Numbered from the stretch's first letter, positions 36,499 to 46,776 are shown. The stretch is DNA of 52,282 nucleotides from Prochlorococcus sp. AG-409-K04 (GCA_003215555.1 QCKE01000009.1:1-52282), one strand, 5' to 3'. Notes: generated by a model from the sequence alone, not told the origin. Program-made: numbers and translations.

Positions 36499-39400
36499 TT
36501 ATTTGTAGTTAGCTTGCTCTATTAATTGTTCTGATTTAAGGAGTAGTTCCTTTATAAAGTTTAGTTCGTATTGAGTTGCGTTCCACATATTTCTATTTTT
36601 GGCTTCTAGAAGTCTCTCAGTGATATCTCTTAGGGCCCAAGGGTTGTTTTTCATAAAAAAATCAATATTTGACTCGTTTCTTAACCATACTTTAGTTATT
36701 TCAGAGTAACACCATTTGGGGATACTTTGGGTCGTTGCATCATAAGCAAAAAGGTAATCTAAACTGGCTGACATTTCAAAAGCTCCTTTATATCCATGGT
36801 CTTTCATACCGTTTATCCATTTATAATTTAGAAGTCTACTCCTAACAACTTTGTCGATCTCTTTTTCTAATTTATGAACTCTAGGTCTACCAAATTTAGA
36901 ATTATCAGCAAAATATACCTTAGGTTTCTTTCCAGATAAGTTTTTAACTGCTGCTGTTAATCCGCCTTGGAATTGATAGTAATCATCTGAATCTAACAAA
37001 TCATGCTCCCTATTATCCTGACTATGTAGAACAACTTCTACATTACTTAGTGTCTCTATTAATCCATAATAATCAATACTAGCTATCTCTGAATTCGCAT
37101 AATTCCACTTACTAAAATTTGTATAACAGTCAGATAGATCTTTTTCTGAATCCCATGATCCTAAATTAATCAATTCCTGCAATCCTGTTCCATAACCTCC
37201 CGGAGATGAGCCGAATATTCTTGATTGAGAACCTCCATTTTTGGCTGAAAAGGCATAAGGATTTTGATTTTCAGATTCATTAAGATGTCTAATCTTATAT
37301 TGGGCAATATTAACTAAATCAATTAGGTGTGGAAATGCGTCTCTAAACAATCCTGAAATTCTTAATGTTACATCGACTCTAGGTCTATTTAAAACTGAAA
37401 TAGGTATAACTTCAATATCAATCATTTTTTTTGTGTTAGCGTCCCAGATAGGTTGAACACCTAATAAATATAATAGTTGTGATATATCTTCTCCTCCGTT
37501 TCTCATAGTTGATGTAGCCCAAACTGACATTGCTAATGTTTTTAGATTATTCCCAGTTTCAAGTAAATATAGTTCAAGTATTTGCAACGCACTTCTCTTT
37601 CCTAAATCCCATGCTGCTTCTGTAGGTAAACCTCTTAAATCTACGCTATAGAAATTTTTACCTGTAGGAAGAACATCAATATTGCCTCTAGTAGGGGCTC
37701 CTGAAGGTCCACTTGAGACTCTCTTCCCATTTAGAGCTTCAATAAGAGATTTTTTTTCTTTTTTAACGCTATATATAAGAGGATTAATAACATTATTGAT
37801 TATAGATTTTATATATGGATCGATAGGCTCAACATTTATAAGTTCATAAAATTCTTTAATTAATATCTTGTTATAAGTATTTGAATTGACAGACAAGCTT
37901 GCATTAACAAGAATAATAGCTATTTGTAGTCCTTGTGAATTAATCCAGGAGATATAGTCTCCTTTAATCCTAAATAATTTGGAAGTGTGATTATGCAAAA
38001 TTAATTTATCTTTTTCATCTATTAAATCTCCTTCAATGTCATTCCAAGGATCTATCGATATGCCAAGTTTATTAGTTAGGAACTGAGTAAGCCCTTTTCT
38101 ATTTATAGAAGGACAATTTGAAATTGATAAAACTAATTCTGAGAGTTTTTCTATAGAAGGTAATTGAGTAAAAATGTGTAATCCAGTTTTGATCTGTGTT
38201 TCTTTTATCTCACAAAGATACGAATCTAAATTATTATATTTATCATAATTTTTATTTTTTAATTGATGTAAATATCCTTCAGAAATTATGTTCTGTAAAT
38301 TCAAATCTTCAATAAGGATATCAATTTTTTCTTTTAATATCTCTTGTCTTTCAGAATTTAGATCAATTGAATCATAATATTCGTCTAATAAATATTCTAA
38401 CTTTGATAGATTTTCATCTAAGGATGCTCTCGCTAAAGGAGGAGTTAGGTGGTCTATTATTACAGCGTGTGTTCTTCTCTTAGCCTGAGAACCTTCGCCT
38501 GGATCGTTTACTATAAATGGATATAAGTAGGGAAGTGTTGGCGCAATTAGTTGAGGAAAACAAGAGTTACTTAATCCTACACTTTTTCCAGGGAGCCATT
38601 CTAATGTTCCATGTTTTCCAAGATGTATAACTGCATTTGTTCCACTTATGTATTCTACCCACAAGTACTGAGCTATATATCGATGAGGTGGGGTAATGAC
38701 TGGTGAATGTATGTCTTGAAGATTATCTTCTGTATAGCCACGCGAGGGCTGAATAAGTATATAAATCTTACCTAGTTTTATTCCATGAATAGCAAAACCT
38801 GAATTCTCTTTATCTATTGCTTGAATTGGATCTCCCCAATCTCTTTCAATCTCTAATCTTGCTTTCTTTGGAAATCGCTTCCAATATTTTAAATAATTAT
38901 CTATACTTAAGAATGCTAATGGTTTTTTTGTTGAAGTTTCAACTGAATTAGTCCTTGCATTCAATATTGATTTTATGAGTACTTCAGAATTATTAATTTT
39001 ATAGAAATCACCTAAATCATAACCTTCTGCGTTTAATATAGACAATATATTAAATAAACTTTCAGGTGTATCTAAACCAACACCATTTGCTAACCGGCCG
39101 TCTTTGATTGGATAATTTGATAATACAATTGATATTTTCTTATTATAATTAGAAGTCTTTCTAAGGGTTACCCAGGACTTTATAAGTCTAACAATCCAAT
39201 GTATATTCCGATGATCTGGTTTTAATGTATAAATTGGGCTACTCAATTCATAATGTAATCTTCCTAAGGATTTATAAGATGATATTTTTGTAGTAATCCT
39301 ACCATCCAGTTCTGGCATTACTACTTGTAATGAGAAATCAATGGAATTTAAACCTTTAAAAGAATTATTCCAGCTTTTTCTTGATCTACTTGAAGTTAAT

Positions 39401-40254
39401 AATTGAAATACAGGTACTTTTAACTTATCCCAAATTTGCGAGTCATGAAATGGATTATCAAAATCGACTGAGGCAAAACTAGTCAATGTTGCTACACTTT
39501 CTATTTTTTCCTTGCTAAATATATTTAATAAACTCTCCTGAACTTTTGTTTTTTTTAATGAACTTACCCATACTGCCCTTGGGCATAAACCGTAAGCTCT
39601 AAATATCTTTAAAATTGATAAAGCAAATTTATTATCTCCTGAATTTAATATTGATGAATAGAAAATTAATCCAATTTTAACTCCTGAATCGTTCTTCCAA
39701 TTCCATTTATAAGGATCTTCCTGTCGCTCAATTTCATATGTGCTTATATTTTCATAGTTATTTAATAGAGAATTGTTTAAAAAACTAAGGAAATAATTCA
39801 TATTATTCATTCCACCAGTACTTAAAAGTTCACCTATATAAAGAGTCGTCTTGTATTTATAGGTACTAAGACCATTTAGTTCAACTAGTTGATCTCTCGT
39901 TCCAGAAACAATTAATAATTTCCTATTATTATTTTTAAGTGACCAAATTTTTATTTGTTCAAATCCATATGCCCAATCTGATCGACTCCCTAGAAACCGG
40001 ATTGCTATGATAGATGAATTCTTTGCAGTCGTATTTAAATAGTGATCTATCTGAGCATTACTACTTAAAAGGGATATATCAATTGCTCTAATTTTTCCTA
40101 TTAAGGAATGGTTTGGATTTGTTTCAAAAATATTTGAAAGAGCTGTAATATCTGAGGTTGCAGAAGTGAGAAAGAGAACAGGTGCTTCTGGTTGCTCTAT
40201 AAATGCTAGATTTTCATTAGGGTCTTCACTAGGAAGATTTGCTATTCGATGCAT
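36499..40254 (-). CDS. cobN: cobaltochelatase large subunit CobN
   Basis: The large subunit that inserts cobalt into the corrin ring in B12 (in cyanobacteria, pseudocobalamin) synthesis. 1251 residues of the CobN/ChlH family: VIHLGKHGTLEWLPGKSVGLSNSCFPQ and FIVNDPGEGSQAKRRTHAVIIDHLTPP are the shared core. I favour CobN over ChlH because of the length, the N-terminal APVLFLTSATSDITAL start and CobN-type C-terminal blocks such as MKDHGYKGAFEMSASLDYLFAYDATTQ and WALRDITERLLEA. ChlH of cyanobacteria is about 1330 residues. It is divergent from ilvE, close to metH, which uses the product. Confidence 0.92.
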   Translation of the reverse strand: MHRIANLPSEDPNENLAFIEQPEAPVLFLTSATSDITALSNIFETNPNHSLIGKIRAIDISLLSSNAQIDHYLNTTAKNSSIIAIRFLGSRSDWAYGFEQIKIWSLKNNNRKLLIVSGTRDQLVELNGLSTYKYKTTLYIGELLSTGGMNNMNYFLSFLNNSLLNNYENISTYEIERQEDPYKWNWKNDSGVKIGLIFYSSILNSGDNKFALSILKIFRAYGLCPRAVWVSSLKKTKVQESLLNIFSKEKIESVATLTSFASVDFDNPFHDSQIWDKLKVPVFQLLTSSRSRKSWNNSFKGLNSIDFSLQVVMPELDGRITTKISSYKSLGRLHYELSSPIYTLKPDHRNIHWIVRLIKSWVTLRKTSNYNKKISIVLSNYPIKDGRLANGVGLDTPESLFNILSILNAEGYDLGDFYKINNSEVLIKSILNARTNSVETSTKKPLAFLSIDNYLKYWKRFPKKARLEIERDWGDPIQAIDKENSGFAIHGIKLGKIYILIQPSRGYTEDNLQDIHSPVITPPHRYIAQYLWVEYISGTNAVIHLGKHGTLEWLPGKSVGLSNSCFPQLIAPTLPYLYPFIVNDPGEGSQAKRRTHAVIIDHLTPPLARASLDENLSKLEYLLDEYYDSIDLNSERQEILKEKIDILIEDLNLQNIISEGYLHQLKNKNYDKYNNLDSYLCEIKETQIKTGLHIFTQLPSIEKLSELVLSISNCPSINRKGLTQFLTNKLGISIDPWNDIEGDLIDEKDKLILHNHTSKLFRIKGDYISWINSQGLQIAIILVNASLSVNSNTYNKILIKEFYELINVEPIDPYIKSIINNVINPLIYSVKKEKKSLIEALNGKRVSSGPSGAPTRGNIDVLPTGKNFYSVDLRGLPTEAAWDLGKRSALQILELYLLETGNNLKTLAMSVWATSTMRNGGEDISQLLYLLGVQPIWDANTKKMIDIEVIPISVLNRPRVDVTLRISGLFRDAFPHLIDLVNIAQYKIRHLNESENQNPYAFSAKNGGSQSRIFGSSPGGYGTGLQELINLGSWDSEKDLSDCYTNFSKWNYANSEIASIDYYGLIETLSNVEVVLHSQDNREHDLLDSDDYYQFQGGLTAAVKNLSGKKPKVYFADNSKFGRPRVHKLEKEIDKVVRSRLLNYKWINGMKDHGYKGAFEMSASLDYLFAYDATTQSIPKWCYSEITKVWLRNESNIDFFMKNNPWALRDITERLLEAKNRNMWNATQYELNFIKELLLKSEQLIEQANYK

Positions 40255-40328
40255 TCACCTATTATCCAACTACTTGTTTACACTCAAGTTCAAAAGTGAG
40301 AAAATGATGAACTATAGATCGAACAGCC

Positions 40329-41246
40329 ATGCATGATTTCCTTCCATATGCTTGGTTTAAAGGAGAATGTGTTCCTTTTGAAGAAGCTAAAATATCAATA
40401 GCAACTCATGCGCTTCATTATGGCACAGGTGCATTTGGAGGCATGAGAGCCATTCCAGATCCTGAAAACAATAATTCATTCTTACTTTTTAGAGTTGACA
40501 AGCACGTCAAAAGGCTTTGCCAGAGCGCTAAATTACTCCTTACTGACCTAGATGAAGGTTATGTTTTAGATAGTCTTAAAACCTGGCTAAAAGCAAATAA
40601 ACCTCAAAAACCAATATATATACGCCCATTTGTTTATACAAGTGACCTTGGCATTGCTCCTAGGCTCCATAATATTGAAACAGATTTCTTTATATATGGC
40701 TTAGAATTAGGTGATTATCTTTCACCAGAAGGAGTTACATGTCGTATAAGTAGTTGGAAAAGACAAGAAGATTCCTCACTTCCTTTAAGAGGGAAGATAA
40801 GTGGAGCTTATATAACAAGTTCCTTGGCTAAAACCGAAGCTGTGAATTCAGGATTTGATGAAGCACTGCTGATGAATTCAAGAGGAAAAATTAGTGAAGC
40901 AAGCGGAATGAATTTGTTTATTGTTAGAGATGGAGACCTTATAACTCCTGGAGTAGATCATGATATTTTAGAAGGAATCACAAGAGCAAGTGTTATAGAA
41001 ATAGCTAAGTACTTAAATATTAACGTCATTGAGAGGCCAGTAGATAAAACAGAACTTTTTATAGCAGATGAAGTATTTTTAACAGGTACAGCAGCTAAAA
41101 TTACTCCAATAAAACAAATTGAATGTACAGAGATAAAAAAGAACATGCCATTAATGAATCTATTAAGAGAAAATTTACTATTAATAACCGAGAATAAAAG
41201 CAAAGACTTTGCTCATTGGATTACTTCCATTTCAATTGATCGATAA
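40329..41246 (+). CDS. ilvE: branched-chain amino acid aminotransferase
   Basis: A fold-type IV PLP aminotransferase for the last step of valine, leucine and isoleucine synthesis. 305 residues. The N-terminal HALHYGTGAFGGMRAI (substrate-facing) and IYIRPFVY blocks are typical; the PLP lysine is K156 in RGKISGAY; the C-terminal SEASGMNLFIV, ILEGITRASVIEIA and VFLTGTAAKITPI complete the pattern. Divergent from cobN with 74 bases between, which contain no recognisable riboswitch. metH starts 45 bases after its stop on the same strand. Confidence 0.95.
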   Translation: MHDFLPYAWFKGECVPFEEAKISIATHALHYGTGAFGGMRAIPDPENNNSFLLFRVDKHVKRLCQSAKLLLTDLDEGYVLDSLKTWLKANKPQKPIYIRPFVYTSDLGIAPRLHNIETDFFIYGLELGDYLSPEGVTCRISSWKRQEDSSLPLRGKISGAYITSSLAKTEAVNSGFDEALLMNSRGKISEASGMNLFIVRDGDLITPGVDHDILEGITRASVIEIAKYLNINVIERPVDKTELFIADEVFLTGTAAKITPIKQIECTEIKKNMPLMNLLRENLLLITENKSKDFAHWITSISIDR

Positions 41247-41291
41247 AATAAATGAATTTACAAATTTTGTATTTTAAGTTGATAAAATAAA

Positions 41292-44200
41292 ATGAAAAGT
41301 TTTAAGGATTTAATTTATTCTCATCAAGCTCCTGTTTTAGTATTTGATGGGGCAATGGGAACAGCACTACAAGAATTAAATTTGACTGCAGCGGATTTTG
41401 GAGGAATATCCCTTGAAGGATGTAACGAAAACTTAGTTAGGACATCACCAGCTTCAGTTGAACATGTTCATAAACTTTATCTAGAGGCAGGGTGCGATGT
41501 TATAGAAACTAATACTTTTGGTGCTAATTCAATAGTGCTACAAGAATATAATATTGAAAAGGATGCTTATTTATTAAATTACGAGGCTTCTATACTAGCT
41601 AAAAAAGTTGCAGATCAGTATTCAACAATTAAAAAGCCACGATTTGTCGCTGGATCAATCGGTCCTACAACGAAGTTGCCAACTCTTGGCCATATATATT
41701 TTGATGAATTAGCGGATTCATATGAAGAACAAGCTCGCGGACTAATAGAAGGACAAGTTGATTTACTTCTTATAGAAACTTGTCAGGATGTTCTCCAGAT
41801 TAAATGTGCTTTAAGCGGTATAAACAAGGCTATTGATAGAACAGGAATAAGTGTTCCAATAATGGTTTCAGTTACTATTGAAACAACTGGAACTATGTTA
41901 TTAGGTACAGATATTGCTTCCATAGTTACAATACTAGAGCCTTTTAATATAGATATTCTTGGATTGAATTGCGCAACTGGGCCAGAACAAATGAAACCTC
42001 ATATTGAATATTTATCTAAACATTCGCCGTTCTTAATCAGTTGTATACCAAATGCAGGATTGCCAGAAAATGTTGGAGGTAAAGCACATTATCGTTTAAA
42101 ACCAATCGAACTAAAAATGCAGTTAATGCATTTTATATATGATTTAGGTGTCAATTTTGTAGGAGGTTGTTGTGGAACAACACCAGAACATATTAAATTA
42201 TTATCAAAAAGCGTAGATGATCTTGAGAAGTTAGAACCATATATAACTAGAAATCACTCAACAGCATCAGGTGTAACATCAATCTATGAAAAAACTACCT
42301 ATAAACAAGATAATTCTATACTGATTATTGGAGAGAGATTAAATGCTAGCGGATCAAAAAAAGTAAGAGATTTATTGAATGAAGAGGATTGGGATGGTTT
42401 GCTTTCTGTAGCAAAGCAACAACAAAAGGAACAGGCTCATGTATTAGATATAAATGTAGACTATGTAGGAAGAAATGGTATAGAAGATATGGATACAATT
42501 ATATCCAAATTAGTAACCAAGGTAAACATACCACTTATGATTGATTCAACTGATTACCAAAAGATGGAATCAGGATTAAAACGTTTTGGAGGAAAATGTA
42601 TACTTAATTCTACAAATTATGAAGATGGAAATGATAGGTTTATTACAGTATTAAGTTTATGCAAAAAATATGGATCAGCTGTAGTAATTGGTACAATTGA
42701 TGAAGAAGGTATGGCTAGATCATGTAATAGAAAAATTAGTATTGTTGAGAGATCTTATAAAGACAGCATTGAATTTGGAATTTCAGAGTCTGATATATTC
42801 TATGACCCTTTGGTTCTCCCTATTTCAACTGGTCTAGAAGAAGATAGACATAATGCATTAGAAACAATAGAAGCAATAAAAGTTATAAAGTCAAAATATC
42901 CAAATGTCCATATAATTCTGGGAATTTCTAATATTAGTTTTGGTTTAAATCCAGCTGCAAGAATAACTTTAAATTCTATATTTTTAGATGAATGCATTAA
43001 GGCGGGATTAGATTCTGCAATAGTCTCACCATCTAAAATTCTTTCAATGCTCAAAATCGACAAACAACACAAAAAAGTATGTTTGGATTTAATTTATGAT
43101 AAGCGTTTATATAAAAATAATATATGTATATATGATCCACTTACAGAACTTACAAGAATATTTTCTAATATATCTTCTGATAATCTTAAAAAAAATCCAG
43201 AAGAATTTAATCTACTTTCTGTAGAAGAAAGATTAAAAAAACATATTATAGATGGTGAAAAAACTAATTTAGAATCTAACTTAATGCTAGCTTTAGAAAA
43301 ATATAAGCCATTACATATTATCAATCAATTTTTGCTAGATGGGATGAAAGTAGTAGGAGATCTTTTTGGCTCGGGAAAGATGCAACTTCCCTTTGTACTC
43401 CAGTCTGCAGAAACTATGAAGAGTGCAGTTTCTATATTAGAACCATTTATGGATAAAGAGCAATCATCCTTATCATCTAAAGGCAAGCTTCTTATAGCCA
43501 CAGTAAAAGGAGATGTTCATGATATAGGAAAAAATCTAGTTGATATTATTTTAAGTAATAATGGATATCAAGTGATAAACCTTGGAATTAAACAAGATAT
43601 TAAGGAAATAATTTCAGCACAAAAGGAATTTCGAGCAGATTGCATTGCCATGAGTGGCTTACTTGTTAAATCAACAGCATTTATGAAGGAGAATCTTAGT
43701 ATTTTAAATGATAATAATATATCGATACCTGTTATTTTAGGAGGTGCGGCCTTAACTCCCAAATTTGTTAATAATGATTGCAATAATACCTATAAGGGAG
43801 TTGTTATATATGGAAAGGATGCCTTTACCGATTTGAAATTTATGGATTCATATATGAATGCAAAGAATACAAATAACTGGGATAATATCGATGGTTTTAT
43901 TGATAAAGACAAATCTGATTTTATTTTACCAATTAAAAATATTAAACAATCTCCAACGCTAAAAGCAAATAAAAAGGTTGAAGATCCAAATTTATTTAGC
44001 CAAGATTTATCAAGATCTACTTCTATAGATTTAATTAGTCCTATTAAACCGCCATTTATTGGGACTAGAATAATTGATAAAGATTCAATTCTCATAGAAA
44101 AACTATTTTACTACTTAGATAAAAATGCTTTGTATTCTAGTCAATGGCAACTTAAAAGAGAAAAAAGCCAAACAAAAGAAGAATATATTAAGTTTTTAAA

Positions 44201-44843
44201 TGATAAAGCTTCAGTAATACTTGATAAGTGGAAAAATATTATTCTAGAAAATAATTTAATTCGCCCATCAATAGTATATGGATATTTTCCTTGTGCATCT
44301 AATAATAATATATTAGAAATCTTTGACTTCAATAATTCCAATTTATTAGGTATTTTTGAATTTCCAAGGCAAAAATCAAATAATAGATATTGCATTTCTG
44401 ACTTTTATCATCCAAAACAAAACGATATAGCTATTGATTATATTCCAATGCAAGCAGTTACTATGGGTGAAGTTACATCTAATTATGGGCGTAAATTATT
44501 TGAAGAAAATAGATATTCTGATTATTTATATTTCCATGGTTTAACTGTTCAATTATCTGAAGCATTGGCTGAGTATTCACACTCAATTATTAGGAATGAA
44601 TGTGGCTTTGAGGCAGAAGAACCTACAAATATTCAGAGTATACTTGCTCAAAAATACAGAGGATGTCGGTATTCCTTTGGTTATCCTGCTTGTCCAAACG
44701 TATCTGATTCTAAGAAGCAACTCGAGTGGTTAAATGCAAAAAGAATAGGTCTATACATGGATGATTCCGACCAGTTAATACCTGAGCAAAGTACAACGGC
44801 AATTATTTCGTTACATTCTCAAGCAAAATATTTTAGTGCTTAG
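41292..44843 (+). CDS. metH: cobalamin-dependent methionine synthase
   Basis: Transfers a methyl group from methyl-tetrahydrofolate via cob(I)alamin to homocysteine. Four modules are visible in the 1183 residues: the homocysteine/zinc module with C227 (LGLNCATG) and C293-C294 (GGCCGTTPEH); the pterin-binding module (about 345-600; IIGERLNASGSKKVRD); the B12 module with cap and Rossmann domain, including DVHDIGKNLV in which His743 is the lower cobalt ligand; and the reactivation module (about 880-1183; YFHGLTVQLSEALAEY, RYSFGYPACPN). Slightly shorter than E. coli MetH (1227). It requires a corrinoid, consistent with cobN nearby. Confidence 0.97.
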   Translation: MKSFKDLIYSHQAPVLVFDGAMGTALQELNLTAADFGGISLEGCNENLVRTSPASVEHVHKLYLEAGCDVIETNTFGANSIVLQEYNIEKDAYLLNYEASILAKKVADQYSTIKKPRFVAGSIGPTTKLPTLGHIYFDELADSYEEQARGLIEGQVDLLLIETCQDVLQIKCALSGINKAIDRTGISVPIMVSVTIETTGTMLLGTDIASIVTILEPFNIDILGLNCATGPEQMKPHIEYLSKHSPFLISCIPNAGLPENVGGKAHYRLKPIELKMQLMHFIYDLGVNFVGGCCGTTPEHIKLLSKSVDDLEKLEPYITRNHSTASGVTSIYEKTTYKQDNSILIIGERLNASGSKKVRDLLNEEDWDGLLSVAKQQQKEQAHVLDINVDYVGRNGIEDMDTIISKLVTKVNIPLMIDSTDYQKMESGLKRFGGKCILNSTNYEDGNDRFITVLSLCKKYGSAVVIGTIDEEGMARSCNRKISIVERSYKDSIEFGISESDIFYDPLVLPISTGLEEDRHNALETIEAIKVIKSKYPNVHIILGISNISFGLNPAARITLNSIFLDECIKAGLDSAIVSPSKILSMLKIDKQHKKVCLDLIYDKRLYKNNICIYDPLTELTRIFSNISSDNLKKNPEEFNLLSVEERLKKHIIDGEKTNLESNLMLALEKYKPLHIINQFLLDGMKVVGDLFGSGKMQLPFVLQSAETMKSAVSILEPFMDKEQSSLSSKGKLLIATVKGDVHDIGKNLVDIILSNNGYQVINLGIKQDIKEIISAQKEFRADCIAMSGLLVKSTAFMKENLSILNDNNISIPVILGGAALTPKFVNNDCNNTYKGVVIYGKDAFTDLKFMDSYMNAKNTNNWDNIDGFIDKDKSDFILPIKNIKQSPTLKANKKVEDPNLFSQDLSRSTSIDLISPIKPPFIGTRIIDKDSILIEKLFYYLDKNALYSSQWQLKREKSQTKEEYIKFLNDKASVILDKWKNIILENNLIRPSIVYGYFPCASNNNILEIFDFNNSNLLGIFEFPRQKSNNRYCISDFYHPKQNDIAIDYIPMQAVTMGEVTSNYGRKLFEENRYSDYLYFHGLTVQLSEALAEYSHSIIRNECGFEAEEPTNIQSILAQKYRGCRYSFGYPACPNVSDSKKQLEWLNAKRIGLYMDDSDQLIPEQSTTAIISLHSQAKYFSA

Positions 44844-44852
44844 CGAATTTAG

Positions 44853-45083
44853 TTACTCTTTGTTCTTTAGTTCGAGCATTTCTATAATATTTTCCTGGAA
44901 TTCGGACATTTCATCTGAATCACTAAGATCAAATCCCTCTCCTGCTGCATTCTGTATAAGTTCCTGAAAATGGAAAGCTCCCTCCCCATTGGCTAAGAAT
45001 TCAATTGCTGATTCTTCACAGCTTTCCTCAAATGCTTCACGTAAAGTGAGGAATGCTGTGTCTTCCGAAAAGTCCCAATCCAT
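44853..45083 (-). CDS. small acidic protein of unknown function
   Basis: A 76-residue, very acidic protein (Glu/Asp throughout, few Lys) that I do not recognise. It is predicted mostly helical, with regular spacing of Glu and Leu (TLREAFEESCEESAIEFL and FQENIIEMLEL) and a central GEGAFHFQELI block; there is no signal peptide or membrane segment. It converges on metH with 9 bases between stops. The codon use resembles neighbouring genes and the frame is open for its full length, so it is probably real. No function can be assigned. Confidence 0.65.
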   Translation of the reverse strand: MDWDFSEDTAFLTLREAFEESCEESAIEFLANGEGAFHFQELIQNAAGEGFDLSDSDEMSEFQENIIEMLELKNKE

Positions 45084-45545
45084 CGAGGAGACATTACTGC
45101 TTGATTTTTAGTCCTTCCCCCCCCTATTACGTCAACCTTTTTTTTACATAAATCATTACTAATTTGCATTTCAAAACAAAGTAAAATTATGATTTTGAGC
45201 TTTTGCTACCTATAGCTTGGATATTTCAGTTATTTTAAGAAATGGAATTTATTATGTTTTTTTCTTTAGTAGCTCCTATAGGCTTAATGAAGGAATTATT
45301 TACTCAAAAAATAAGCATGCCCAGGATAAGCTGACTCGGATCAAAAGGCGTTTTATGACCATACACGTAGTAAGACAGTAGGTTTAGGAGCTAAATATAA
45401 GTCATCGATCTCTTCAGAGATAAGTACTCAAGCAAACAGTAGTCAAATACGTTCATTTTGAAAAATTTAAAAATATATATGTGACTTTTCAATTTGTTTA
45501 TTCTATGAAAATATAAAATAACTAAAACTAAAATTTATTTGCTTA
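45084..45545. other. gene-free stretch with a 9-bp inverted repeat
   Basis: No convincing protein gene. A run of eight C at 45117-45124 is unusual for this AT-rich DNA. TAGCTCCTA at 45270-45278 and its exact reverse complement TAGGAGCTA at 45385-45393 bracket 106 bases, and a small hairpin (ATCTC-TTCA-GAGAT) lies at 45408-45421. A 30-codon frame from 45242 (starting MEFIMFF) has no clear ribosome-binding site. The arrangement could be a small RNA or simple intergenic sequence; I see no recognisable known RNA. Confidence 0.4.
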
Positions 45546-46397
45546 ATGCTAGAATCAAGGAAAGAGCTTTATTGGCAAAAAGCATTAGAAATTAGTAATA
45601 CAGCGAAAAAATCAAATAAATTAGTTCCTATAGATACAAAAATTAAGTACCATAAAGAAGTAAATAATATTAATTTTGAAATTAGAACTATAACAAATTC
45701 TAGGTTAAAGTTTCCATTAAAAAGATCCTATGGTCCAGTTAGAAATCCATTCTCACCTTGGGAAAAAGAATTAGAGATAAGCAAGATAAATAATAGCCAT
45801 ATTTTATTACTAAATAAATTTCCAGTGCAAATAGGTCATATGTTATTAATAACAAAATCAATGAACCCTCAAGACGAATGGCTAACCATTAATGATTGGG
45901 ACTCAATGAAAACTGTGGATAATGATACTTCTGGATTATGGTTTTTTAATAGTTGTGCTAGAGCCGGGGCAAGTCAAACTCATAGACATATGCAATTGCT
46001 AAGAAGGGATAAGGTCTCCTCTGTATGTCCACTCCAATCGTGGTATTCTTCCTCTTCAAATGATAATATACCTAACAAATACTTAAGAAGTAATATTGCA
46101 AGTGAAAAGAGAAAGCCTTTATACGAGGATGCATTAGCCTTGTACAAAAGTTATATAAACTTGTGCGATAAATTGGATATTGGCGATCCAGTAATTGATA
46201 AAAAACCAAAGTATCCATATAATATGTTAATTTCTCCTGATTGGATTAGTATAGTAAAGAGGACTAAAGAATATGCAAGGGGATATAGTCTTAATGCATT
46301 AGCTTTTGGAGGATATATTCTCTCAACGAAGCAATCAGATAGTGAATGGCTAAAAGTTAATGGACCTATTAAACTTCTGGAAGAAGTAGTTACATAG
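45546..46397 (+). CDS. ATP adenylyltransferase (Ap4A phosphorylase) family protein
   Basis: A HIT-superfamily protein that would split diadenosine tetraphosphate with phosphate to ATP and ADP, removing a stress-linked nucleotide. 283 residues. The HIT-type motif is ASQTHRHMQLL, preceded by LWFFNSCARAGA; the N-terminal half has the NPFSPWEKELEIS and LLLNKFPVQIGHMLLITK blocks of the yeast Apa1/2-type family. The C-terminal block WISIVKRTKEYARGYSLNALAFGGYIL fits the ATP adenylyltransferase C-terminal domain. Activity is inferred from the family. Confidence 0.85.
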   Translation: MLESRKELYWQKALEISNTAKKSNKLVPIDTKIKYHKEVNNINFEIRTITNSRLKFPLKRSYGPVRNPFSPWEKELEISKINNSHILLLNKFPVQIGHMLLITKSMNPQDEWLTINDWDSMKTVDNDTSGLWFFNSCARAGASQTHRHMQLLRRDKVSSVCPLQSWYSSSSNDNIPNKYLRSNIASEKRKPLYEDALALYKSYINLCDKLDIGDPVIDKKPKYPYNMLISPDWISIVKRTKEYARGYSLNALAFGGYILSTKQSDSEWLKVNGPIKLLEEVVT

Positions 46398-46411
46398 GCA
46401 AATTTTTAAAC

Positions 46412-46591
46412 TTAATCCATGCTATCTCTATTTATTTGTGTCTCTAGTGTATCTATTGATGCATTAAGAGAAGCAAGTCTTCTTTCGATAGAATCTCTAT
46501 AAAATTTAAGCATTTCAAGTTTTCTCTGATGAAATTTGTGTCTACGTTTGTCAGCTGTATCATAATTTGAGCAAAATTCTGCGATAAGCAT
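46412..46591 (-). CDS. small helical protein of unknown function
   Basis: A 59-residue charged protein from ATG 46591. The sequence after residue 12 is rich in Lys, Arg and Glu with a long amphipathic helix (RKLEMLKFYRDSIERRLASLNASIDTLE) that looks like a short coiled coil. An in-frame start at 46657 would add 22 hydrophobic residues (MTFSLLIRVLFI...), so a membrane-anchored longer form is possible. I do not recognise the family. It lies convergent to the Ap4A-phosphorylase-like gene, with 14 bases between stops. Confidence 0.6.
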   Translation of the reverse strand: MLIAEFCSNYDTADKRRHKFHQRKLEMLKFYRDSIERRLASLNASIDTLETQINRDSMD

Positions 46592-46776
46592 GATTAATTT
46601 TTTTTTTAATTCTAGGAACCTAATAAACAAAACGCGAATTAATAAAGAAAATGTCAATAAATACTTATATAAAGTAAAATTTGGTGAATGGATATTGATA
46701 TCATTATGTAAAAAGACATATGTCTAATTGTACAAAAGAGTGTGAGGATTTAGCCTGTAGGAAACGCTAGTATTCA

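Noticed and set aside
36499-40254. Magnesium chelatase subunit ChlH
   Set aside because: The two families share core motifs, but length (1251), N-terminal sequence and C-terminal blocks fit CobN.
45242-45334. 30-codon frame beginning MEFIMFF, considered as a tiny cytochrome b6f (PetM-like) or photosystem subunit
   Set aside because: Only a P-x-G-L resemblance to PetM; charged residues interrupt the hydrophobic segment and no ribosome-binding site is clear.
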